This document shows positions 44,169 through 52,900 of a DNA stretch of 64,000 nucleotides, piece by piece. Numbering within the stretch: position 1 is the stretch's first letter; every line of letters starts with the position of its first letter. Made by a program: the position numbers and the translations under genes. Below the pieces are notes generated by a model that saw nothing but the letters and a program-made list of their open reading frames with translations, was not told where the DNA came from and did no database searches. Source of the stretch: JBAXQQ01 sp037131695. Lineage in GTDB: Bacteria; Armatimonadota; Hebobacteria; CAIYQO01. Location of the stretch: contig CAZWZF010000008.1 in assembly GCA_964638715.1 (NCBI GenBank), positions 62,001-126,000 on the forward strand, written 5' to 3'.

Positions 44169-44345
44169 CTACACAAAAAAAGACGTACCGTGCAAATCAT
44201 TCCACGCAGGCATACAAAATGCTGAGGGAAATAGTTCTCGTAATGCGCACCCGGACGCTGTCACGCCCCAGACCTCAACCCGGTGCATTTCATGGGCGTG
44301 TTGCCGGTGAATGATGTTGTCGCGAATAATAGTGTCTTGCATCAT
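44169..44345 (-). pseudogene. Short beta-helix-like remnant
   Basis: The 58-codon frame starts at 44345, overlapping the sulfatase stop as TAATG, with GGAGA just upstream. It reads MMQDTIIRDNIIHRQHAHE, a typical single rung of a parallel beta-helix protein (compare CLIRDNLFRNLKHAGG in the 35601 protein), then MHRVEVWG and an unrelated end. It is too short to fold as a beta-helix. I interpret it as a stump of a beta-helix gene that formerly followed the sulfatase. Confidence 0.45.
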
Positions 44346-45778
44346 TAGTTCTCCAATATGCTGGGGGATTCTTTCCACTCCGGATTAGGTTGCGGGATTT
44401 TGGCTTCGACGCGTTGCCGCCAGGCGACAAGTCGTGCGTGCAGGCGACCCGCGATTTCAGGCTGCTCCGCCGCCAGGTTGCGTGTCTCGCCGAGGTCCCC
44501 ACTCAGGTCATATAGTTCTAAACTGCCATCTTCAAAGAACTCGATGAGCTTCCAGTCGCCCTCACGGATGGAGCACCCCGGGGTGCCGCCCTGATTGCCG
44601 TAGTGCGGGTAGTGCCAAAACAGCGGGCCGCGGTTGAAATCGGCCGCGCCGCCCAGCGCCGGCAGGAAGCTAACTCCGTCCACATGTTGCTCGGGACGCA
44701 GTGGCAGACCGGCCGCCTCGAGCAAAGTTGGGTAGAGATCAGGACTGGTGATAGGCGTACGGCAAACCGAGTCCGGCGACACCCGTCCGGGCCAGCGGAC
44801 GAGATAAGGTTCGCGGGTGCCGCCATCGTACATCCAGCCTTTGCCCGCTTGCAACGGCAGATTGCACGTCGGGGCGCTTTCGCCCTCCCAATAGCCGCCG
44901 GTGGCTAACCCGCCATTGTCGGACGTGAATATGACAAGCGTATTCGCCGCCTGGCCAGTATCCTCCAGCGCCTCTAATACGCGCCCGATATTGGTGTCCA
45001 GGTTCTCCATCATTGCCGCGTACGTGAGGTCAGACTGCAGCATCCGATGTTTGACGACCGCGTCACGCATGCGTTCGGTATGAAAAGTCTCGCCATCGCG
45101 AAGGGGGTCGATCCGCTCCAGTCCCAGTCGTTTAGCTTTAGCCTCGTATTTTTTCACCAGTTCCGGCGGCGCTTGAATCGGTGTATGCACGGCGTAATGC
45201 GAAAGATGCAGAAAAAAAGGACGCTCATCTGATTGGCGGATCAGATCAATCGCGGTATCTGTAAGATGGTCAGTCAGATAAGTACCCGGTGCGGCGTCCG
45301 CCATTCCGGGAATGCTCCACGGACTGAAATATCCCTTCTGGGGCATCCCCCATTCACAACCGCCAACGTTTACTTCAAAGCCATAATCAGTAGGATAATG
45401 TCCCGGTCCACCCAGATGCCACTTGCCGACATGCCATGTCCGGTATCCCCCCTCGCGCAACGCTTGCGCAACCGTAACTTCAGAACATGGCAGTCCTTTC
45501 AGATATGGCACCTCGATTAGCCGCCCCCGCTGGGGATGCCACTGTCCGGTCCAATCAATCCAATCGGTGATGCCTACAGTGGCTGGATATTTCCCGGTTA
45601 ACAGGCTTGCGCGGGTTGGCGAACATACCGGACATGACGCATAGGCGTCGGTGAACCGCATTCCCTCCGCAGCCAGGCGATCCAGATTCGGTGTCTCGTA
45701 GAAGGTGCTCCCGTAACAGGTCAAATCCCGCCAGCCCAAATCGTCAATCAGGATAAAAAGGATATTCGGTTTATTCAT
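44345..45778 (-). CDS. Sulfatase, arylsulfatase-like
   Basis: The protein has 477 aa with C52-S-P-T-R56, ILIDDLGWRDLTCYGS as first metal segment and TSDNGGLATGG as second. The sequence MYDGGTREPYLVRWPG is typical of arylsulfatase A/GalNAc-sulfatase-like enzymes. ELYDLSGDLGETRNLA is near the end. No signal peptide is visible. The ATG at 45778 forms an ATGA overlap with the fucosidase stop, so desulfation and defucosylation are probably coordinated. Confidence 0.93.
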   Translation of the reverse strand: MNKPNILFILIDDLGWRDLTCYGSTFYETPNLDRLAAEGMRFTDAYASCPVCSPTRASLLTGKYPATVGITDWIDWTGQWHPQRGRLIEVPYLKGLPCSEVTVAQALREGGYRTWHVGKWHLGGPGHYPTDYGFEVNVGGCEWGMPQKGYFSPWSIPGMADAAPGTYLTDHLTDTAIDLIRQSDERPFFLHLSHYAVHTPIQAPPELVKKYEAKAKRLGLERIDPLRDGETFHTERMRDAVVKHRMLQSDLTYAAMMENLDTNIGRVLEALEDTGQAANTLVIFTSDNGGLATGGYWEGESAPTCNLPLQAGKGWMYDGGTREPYLVRWPGRVSPDSVCRTPITSPDLYPTLLEAAGLPLRPEQHVDGVSFLPALGGAADFNRGPLFWHYPHYGNQGGTPGCSIREGDWKLIEFFEDGSLELYDLSGDLGETRNLAAEQPEIAGRLHARLVAWRQRVEAKIPQPNPEWKESPSILEN

Positions 45779-47100
45779 ACTCTATGCCCCCATCCCGCCA
45801 CAACCGCCGGTGTGGTCGGTAACCATTTGAAGACTGGCTCTGTCTCAAACTCCAGTTTATATACCACTACGCCGGCATTTGAATCCGGACAATCTACCGG
45901 TAAATTTAGCAACCGGATGCGATATCCCTCCTGCAGAAATTGAACTGGCTGACCGGTCGTCAGGCAGGTGACTTCCTTCAGCGAAGTTTCGTAACCTCCA
46001 AGCCCTTGTTCAGTACCGGCCCAGATTTTCCGCCAGAAATAGACAACATTAGCTTTACGGGAGACCAGCCCGCAATAGGACGGGAAACCACCGAAGGAAT
46101 CGAGCTGCCCATACACCGCTTCGCCGTGACGCTCCAGCCAGCGACCAGTCACTTCAAGAGGCTTAATCACATCACTCGGTACGCTGCCGTCGGGAAGAGG
46201 GCCGATGTTGAGCACTAAATTGCCCTGTCCGGCACAGGCTTTGCCCAGCATCTTGACAATGTCGCGGCCGCTCCAGGAATCCACCTCCGCGCCGGTCATG
46301 TAACCCCACGAGACATCATTGAAGGTCATGGCCGCTTCCCAGCCGCGGTCGCGGACGCTCGGTACCGGAGTAATGTGACCCTCCGGCGTGGAGAAATCTT
46401 CCAAGAGATTGCCCGGCAACTGCGGGTCGCGATACGGATGGGGTTGCGACCGGTCGTTAATCAGGATGTGCGGCTGAAGCTCGCGCACCATTTGGTTCTG
46501 CGCATCCGCCCCCCAGGCCAGCGCCGTCTTGAGCACATCGGGCGAATCGTACCACAGGATATCGATCCGGCCGTAGTGGGTCATCAGCTCGCGCATGGAC
46601 TCCAGGTTGAACTGCAGGAACCGTTGCCGCGCGGCTGTATCGTAGGCCATGGTGCCGCAATCGGGATGACGCAGGTCTTCCCATGGATAATAGAAGCCGA
46701 CCCTCAACCCCTCACCCCGGCAGGCGTCGACGAACTCGCGCACCAGATCGCGCCTGGGGCCGGTCTTGACGCTGTTGAAATCGGTCTGCTTCGTGTCCCA
46801 CAGGCAGTAGCCCTCGGAATGCTTGGTGGTGAACACCATGTATTTCATGCCGGCCTTCTTGGCCAACTGAGCCCACTGGCACGCGCAGCCGGGTTGGGGC
46901 CGGAAGCCATCCACCAGTTTCTCGTATTCCGCCCACGGGATGCACTCGGTCGCCACCGCCGATTCGTGCCGGCCGAGTACCGAGTACAACCCGAGATGGA
47001 CGAACATCCCGAAACGCGCTTCCTTCCACCAGCGCATCCGTTCGGCCCGGGTGACGGTAGTCTCCTGCTCGTATTGCCAGCGTGGTTTCAAGGTGGTCAT
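45775..47100 (-). CDS. Alpha-L-fucosidase, GH29
   Basis: The protein has 441 aa. The GH29 barrel is clear: WWKEARFGMFVHLGLYS, AGMKYMVFTTKHSEGYCLWD and GLRVGFYYPWEDLRHPD. Asp185 in RIDILWYDSPD is the expected nucleophile. QGNLVLNIGPLPDG and GRWLERHGEAVYG are family hallmarks. A small C-terminal beta domain follows. The start at 47100 overlaps the sulfatase stop as TGATG, with GGGAG upstream; the longer reading to 47244 only repeats sulfatase sequence in another frame. No signal peptide is present. It shows that the target glycan, or one of several, carries alpha-linked fucose. Confidence 0.93.
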   Translation of the reverse strand: MTTLKPRWQYEQETTVTRAERMRWWKEARFGMFVHLGLYSVLGRHESAVATECIPWAEYEKLVDGFRPQPGCACQWAQLAKKAGMKYMVFTTKHSEGYCLWDTKQTDFNSVKTGPRRDLVREFVDACRGEGLRVGFYYPWEDLRHPDCGTMAYDTAARQRFLQFNLESMRELMTHYGRIDILWYDSPDVLKTALAWGADAQNQMVRELQPHILINDRSQPHPYRDPQLPGNLLEDFSTPEGHITPVPSVRDRGWEAAMTFNDVSWGYMTGAEVDSWSGRDIVKMLGKACAGQGNLVLNIGPLPDGSVPSDVIKPLEVTGRWLERHGEAVYGQLDSFGGFPSYCGLVSRKANVVYFWRKIWAGTEQGLGGYETSLKEVTCLTTGQPVQFLQEGYRIRLLNLPVDCPDSNAGVVVYKLEFETEPVFKWLPTTPAVVAGWGHRV

Positions 47101-48494
47101 CAGAGGCTCCCTTCGTTGACCACAATCGCCTCCGCCGGCGGCCATTCGCCTTGCGGCGATGCGTCCTCCACGCGCTGCGACTTCGCGCCCGGCCACGGCT
47201 CGATGCGACCGGTCACCAAGGGGTCGTTGGTCTTCACCATCCACGTCTGCAAGCGCTCGCGCATCTCCAGCAACGCGGCGGCGCAGTTCGGATCGCTAGC
47301 CCGATTACAGGCTTCGTTGGGATCGAAGACCAGATCATACAGCTCCTCGGCGACCTGTGCGCGCGAGTCCCAGCCGGCCTTCCGCAAGAACGTCTTGCTG
47401 ACGCTGTCATCGCAGTTGGGCAATACCGGACCGGAGTGCGGGGCGAAGCGGCGAATGTAGTTGTAACGCGGCGTACGCACTGAGCGCATTGGCTCCGGCG
47501 CGGCATGCCAGTTAACCTCGGCGAACACGGTATCGCGCACATCGGTTTCCTGTCCGTCAACCAACGGAACCAGTGACGCGCCTTCCAGCCATTCAGGCGA
47601 GGGTAGTCCGACCGCCTCACAGAGCGTCGGGAACACATCAATGTGACTGGCGTAAGCATCCAAGACCTTGCCGCCGGTGAATGCGCCTGGACCGCGCAGC
47701 AACAGCAGCACGCCGGTGCCGTGGGCCGTCAAATTGCACTTCATAAGTGGATAGGCGATTCCGTGGTCAGTGGTGATCAAGACAAGAGTATTCTCCGCCA
47801 ACCCAGCCTGCTCTAACGCCATCAGCACCCTACCATAACATTCGTCGAGTAACCGGGCTGCAACGTGGAAGTCGGCGAAATCACGGCGTGTTTCGGGTGT
47901 ATCCGGCAGCGGCGCGGGCGGACGTACATAGCGCGCGTCGTCATCTGGGGCATGGTGGGATGTGTGCCACTGTTCCCCCATTCCTGTGCGATGGGTCAAG
48001 TCAAACCCGCAATCAAGGAAAAACGGTTTCGCCGGATCAGCATTGAGTAGATATTCTACCGCCGCTTGTGCATACCATTGATTCCATGCTTCAAAATCAT
48101 TCGCCCATTCCGGCCAACGCTCATGGGTGAGCGCCTGCTCGTAACCAAGTTCGTGGATTCCTTCAGGATTATGTTTCGCTGTCACATGCTGCACACCGGA
48201 AAGCGCGGTGGCATAACCCTGGCTTTTCAGGTAGCTGGCCAGATGTTTCGATGGATCGATGAGCTTGCCGCCATGATGCGCAAGGGCAGTCATGCCACAC
48301 TGGTGCGGATATTGTCCGGTCAGCAACGCCGCCCGGCTGGGTGAACAAGTCGGCGCGGCGCAGAAGGCCTGACGGAAGAGCACCCCCTCCTCAGCAAATT
48401 TTTGCAGATGCGGCGTCTCAACCGCATAGCCGTAAGGCTGGATATAGCGGCCAGTGTCGTGCGAGTGCAGGTAAAGGATATTCAATGTTGGCAT
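47100..48494 (-). CDS. Sulfatase, sulfamidase-like (paralog of 1291-2661)
   Basis: This 464-aa sulfatase has C50-S-P-S-R54 and TTDHGIAYPLMKCNLTAHG. It is a close paralog of the 1291-2661 protein, sharing the opening YLHSHDTGRYIQPYGYAVE in place of the usual DD metal motif. Like that protein it resembles heparan N-sulfatase-type enzymes. There is no signal peptide. CAGGAGTCCACTT precedes the ATG. It lies 21 bases after the Tat-exported sulfatase gene and overlaps the fucosidase start. The gene is more GC-rich than its paralog, so the copies differ in history or location. Confidence 0.92.
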   Translation of the reverse strand: MPTLNILYLHSHDTGRYIQPYGYAVETPHLQKFAEEGVLFRQAFCAAPTCSPSRAALLTGQYPHQCGMTALAHHGGKLIDPSKHLASYLKSQGYATALSGVQHVTAKHNPEGIHELGYEQALTHERWPEWANDFEAWNQWYAQAAVEYLLNADPAKPFFLDCGFDLTHRTGMGEQWHTSHHAPDDDARYVRPPAPLPDTPETRRDFADFHVAARLLDECYGRVLMALEQAGLAENTLVLITTDHGIAYPLMKCNLTAHGTGVLLLLRGPGAFTGGKVLDAYASHIDVFPTLCEAVGLPSPEWLEGASLVPLVDGQETDVRDTVFAEVNWHAAPEPMRSVRTPRYNYIRRFAPHSGPVLPNCDDSVSKTFLRKAGWDSRAQVAEELYDLVFDPNEACNRASDPNCAAALLEMRERLQTWMVKTNDPLVTGRIEPWPGAKSQRVEDASPQGEWPPAEAIVVNEGSL

Positions 48495-48515
48495 AAGTGG
48501 ACTCCTGAATAACAG

Positions 48516-49973
48516 TTATTTCACCGTCTTTTCGGCTGTACGTGCGCCGCGATCCGGGTAGTTATCGATAATGTCACCATGCCCGGTAGCACGGGGATCG
48601 CCTGTACGTACCAACTCAGCAGACAATTTCCGGTCGAGTTTTCGTTTTATTCCAGTATAGTGAAGTTTGTCAGCAAGATTTATCATTTGGTTCGGATCCC
48701 GGCGATTGTCATAGAGTTCTTCGGCAGGACGCAACCCGGCGTAAGCCTTCCACATAGGCGCCACCACTGGATCATCCTGGTGATTCATCATATAATTCAG
48801 TGCAGGTCCTCCATCGGCAGCCGCTGGCGAAAGTTCTGGTTTGTAATTCCGTATATAGAGGAAATCGCGGGTATGCAATGCGCGGCAAGGATATAGGCTG
48901 CCGCCATGCCGTTCACGGACGACAATAGTATGGTCACACTCTGAATCCACTATACCTTTCTTACCCGACTTCAATATTCTTAGCAGACTGTGTCCTGTCA
49001 TATCTGTGGGGATAGGCAATCCAGCCGCAGCCAAAAAGGTTGGCGCTAAATCGCAAAGACTGACAAAGTCGTCTATTACACGTCCCGATTTAATATGTTT
49101 ACCCCACCGAATTGCCATCGGCATGCGAGTGCCACTGTCATAAAGATTGCACTTAGCACGCGGGAACGGCATACCATTATCACTGGTCACCACAATCAAT
49201 GTGTCGTCAAGGCGACCACTTTTCTCCAGAATATTAAGAGTCGCGCCAAGTTCAGTATCGAACGCCTGAACTTCAGCATAGTAATCCGCCAGGTCTCCGC
49301 GCACTTCGGAGGTATCGGGCAAAAAGGGCGGAACAGGCACAGTTTTCTCGTCAACAGTTCCTTTCAACCAATGTTGATTGTAGGGTCGGTGTGGATTGTT
49401 GCTGCCGAACCAATAACAGAATGGCGTCTCAGCGGGTAACGCTCCCAGAAATCCCGCAAAATCCTGTGCGGGTGGTCCGGCCGGGTTGCGAGTGCGTCCA
49501 CCGAGACGAAAATCACCAGGACCAAGCCCTTTATCTTTCACACCGACGGCATAGCCGGCAGTCTCAAGCAGATCGGGATAAACTGCGAACTTCTTATCGA
49601 GAGGCCCGTTGAGATTTACAGCTTCCTCCAATCGGTAGGGATATTGCCCGGTGAGGATACCGGCACGGGACGCGGTACAGGTAGGCGCGGCGCAGTAGGC
49701 ATTCCTGAACAGCACCCCTTCGCGCGCAATGCGATCGAAGTTAGGGGTCTTTACCGCCGGATCGCCCAAACAGGATGCATGCCCCCATCCCCAATCATCG
49801 GCAATAATCAGTATTATATTGGGACGTTTTGGTGTTGCCGTAATAGCCCATAATGCACGGGGTAACGCCATAGCGGCGAGACCAATACCAACTACTTTCA
49901 AAAAATCACGGCGTGTTAAAGAATTATTCATTATATTCATGTTATCTAATACAAACTTACTATTATGTTTCAT
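48516..49973 (-). CDS. Tat-exported sulfatase with C-x-A-S-R motif
   Basis: The protein has 485 aa. A twin-arginine signal is present (SLTRRDFLKVVGIGLAAMA, then LPRALWA), the only such signal among the eleven sulfatases. The formylglycine motif is C99-T-A-S-R103, the Pro being replaced by Ala as in a minority of the family. IIADDWGWGHASCLG and TSDNGMPFPRAKCN are metal segments. ELYDNRRDPNQMINLADK lies near the end. The start at 49973 follows AAAGAGATATATTT; later in-frame ATGs at codons 12 and 15 are alternatives. It probably removes exposed sulfate in the periplasm before uptake. Confidence 0.9.
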   Translation of the reverse strand: MKHNSKFVLDNMNIMNNSLTRRDFLKVVGIGLAAMALPRALWAITATPKRPNIILIIADDWGWGHASCLGDPAVKTPNFDRIAREGVLFRNAYCAAPTCTASRAGILTGQYPYRLEEAVNLNGPLDKKFAVYPDLLETAGYAVGVKDKGLGPGDFRLGGRTRNPAGPPAQDFAGFLGALPAETPFCYWFGSNNPHRPYNQHWLKGTVDEKTVPVPPFLPDTSEVRGDLADYYAEVQAFDTELGATLNILEKSGRLDDTLIVVTSDNGMPFPRAKCNLYDSGTRMPMAIRWGKHIKSGRVIDDFVSLCDLAPTFLAAAGLPIPTDMTGHSLLRILKSGKKGIVDSECDHTIVVRERHGGSLYPCRALHTRDFLYIRNYKPELSPAAADGGPALNYMMNHQDDPVVAPMWKAYAGLRPAEELYDNRRDPNQMINLADKLHYTGIKRKLDRKLSAELVRTGDPRATGHGDIIDNYPDRGARTAEKTVK

Positions 49974-49988
49974 AAATATATCTCTTTT

Positions 49989-52900
49989 TTACATCTTGAA
50001 TCCCGCCGAAGGATTATCTTCATCCGGGTCAAGTAATTTCGCCACCGGTTTTCCATCTGCCAGTGATACTAAATATGTGCTGCCCCCTACCCTTGCTTTT
50101 AAAGTTATTTCGCCGGCACCGGGGATATTCACGGTTGCGTCATACTGTTTGTCTTCACCACCCTTTGTATCTGCTGTCCAGGCTTCAACCAGCCACTCTG
50201 CCTTGTTGCGGTGTTTTCTTGCAACGACACGAAATGGGCGACCCATTGGCAATACATTTACTTTGCCTTTGGCTATAACGGTCTTTTCCAGTTCTTTCGG
50301 CAATAATTCATAGGCTGGTTGTTCAACCGACCAGATATGTTTATATTTGCCTTCATCCACCAGGTCACCATTACGAATGTAATCTTCGAGATGAGTGAAC
50401 AACGCATGGACATGGCCAAGTGCCATTTGCTGCATCATCCAGTCAGGCACAGTATTCAATTTAAATGACGCATTAAAATCAGGTTGATTATATGTGCCGG
50501 CATTGCCGCCCAGAGTACCCATTACATACATACATTTTAAAAAGCCGCGATACTGGCGCATGGAAGTGTCGTATCTTTTGGCCCAGAACCAGTTATAAGA
50601 TAGTGTATCCCCCAGGGCAAGCTGCTGACCAATAGCGTTAAGAGACATCGACAACAAATCTTGATTACCATCAAAACCGGTATTCATGGAATGAAGATAA
50701 CATTCTATGCTTGGCTGGTCGCTTACTCCGCGCATTGGCTTATATGACGGTCCCCAATCTGCCCATCCCCAGTAACGGTCTTTATGACCAGAACCGCCGG
50801 ATGTGTAATAAACATATAAATCACGGTCCGGTACAGCTTTTTTCACCTCATTTGCTATCAATTTCTGGGCATTTCCGGTTTTATCATCTAAATATTCGAT
50901 TCTGCTAAGACCTTTTGCCTTATATTCATCTATCGCTTTCTTTATCTTAGGGTCCTGCATCCATACACTGCCGGCAAAACCCCACACGCCAAGACCCCAT
51001 TCACCACCATTCAGAATGATAGAAACCGGCACTAATTTGCGAATTTCTGCAATCGGTTTTGCCCTTCCGGCACCGGCATCAATCCAATATTGGTCTGATA
51101 CTTCGGGGCTAATAACCGTATTCATTCCCGGGTGCCATTCTGTACCATCCAGAGATTTTGCCTGGGCATTCAGTAATATGCCATCTTTATCCCGAGTCCA
51201 CAAATCAGCAGGAGGATTCGGTGGGTCAAACCGGTCACAAGTCACCTCGAGTTTGTATTTACCGGGATTAGCCTTCATAAGGGAGATAGTTTTCGCCAAA
51301 TCACTTTCAGGATTGGCAATTTGTTTTAGTCGTTGACTGCTAAGATACCCACCCGACGGCAACGCGTACCCCCAATTATCAGCAAACTCTTTATTCAATT
51401 CAAACGGCATAACCCAGCCATACCGGGTTAATGGTGGCAGTTTATTACCCGGTTTGAAATATGGTTTTGGCTGCGTCTGCAAATATGCTATCGGGGTGGT
51501 CATACCGCGTTCTTTATTATATGCTGTCAAAGCCATTTGCTGTTCAGTTATTGAGGTGCGATATTTATCAGTCATTGTTTTTACAGCAGGGACAGTATCG
51601 AGATTGTATAAAGCATCTATTATCAATTCGCTTTTCATATTATTGATATCTTCGCGCATTTGCTGATGTTCCGGTGTCGCATGATCATTTCTTACCTTTT
51701 GTGCGTCAACAAATGCCTGCCATCTGCGTTGTGCTATTTTTTTATAATCCGTGGTTTCAGTTTTATTTTCATTACGCATCTTCGCTATTTCAGCATCAAG
51801 GTCAGCAACCAATTTCTGGCTTTCAATGCATTTCTGGTCTTTTGCCGCCCACGCGTTAAGTTCCGCATCTGCAGCTTTTAAAGCTTCAATTTTCCCTTTA
51901 TATTTCGCCTGTTTTGCCGTGAAAACTGCATTGTCGCAGGTGCCATCCAATGCAAATTTTTCAATAGCCTGGCGTTGCTGTGCTGTTTTATTCACTGAAC
52001 TTTTCCAGACAGCTTCCAGTGCTTCAGTATTATCCACCATCTGGAATTGCCGCCACAAATTAGGCAATGCGTTAACACTGCTATTGAAACCGCTGAAAGT
52101 TAACCATGAGAATTTACCCCAGTCTTCCTGAGTCTTCTTATTGGTATCATGCTGATCCCATACGCTCATAGATAACCGGAAAGCACCGCCTTTTTCCAAT
52201 TTAATTGGGTATAAACTTGCTTTTGTGTATGCCCATTCATATATCCAACCGGTATCGGTACGCTTTACCGCAATCTCCGCACCGTCCGGCATCGCCGGTC
52301 CACTGGGGACATAACCCGCACGCAGGAAACTCGCTTTGCCACCCTGTATCGGGCCCAAATGTTCGCGATAATAACCGGTATTTAAAGACTCGCCCATGTG
52401 CCATGCCCATGGATACAGGCAAAACATGATATTATCATCATTCCAGAATAACTGTTCCTTACCATTTACAACCGGGACATTATCAGTGATTTCCGCGGCA
52501 AAATAAAGTTTCTTATCATCCCAGCGGCTATAAAACTTACCGCTGAACTCTTTCGGGTCGCGTGGTCCGTTATACCATTTTTCATAAGGAATAGGAATTA
52601 ATTCGTCCAGATTCCAGTCAGACAAATCGCCATTTACTGTAATTGGAGTATTCGTTTTAAGAGATGCCTGGAAAGATACATCATCTTCGCAAGTGATGTT
52701 AAAACCACTCTTATCAGCAATGGTGGCGCGCATTTCATAACTGGTGGCTAAATTAGCCTGCTCACGCGATATGGGGAAACGGATTTCTGTAGTGCCACGT
52801 GGAGTGACGGTATATGCTTGTTCCATTACTGATGGTTCATAATCAGCGCCAAAGAACTTATTCGCGATACTCACCTTGCCGGTCATTGTAGTATCCGACA

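Noticed and set aside
47101..47244. N-terminal extension of the fucosidase to 47244
   Set aside because: The added residues are the overlapping sulfatase read in another frame; the ATG at 47100 has GGGAG and a TGATG junction.
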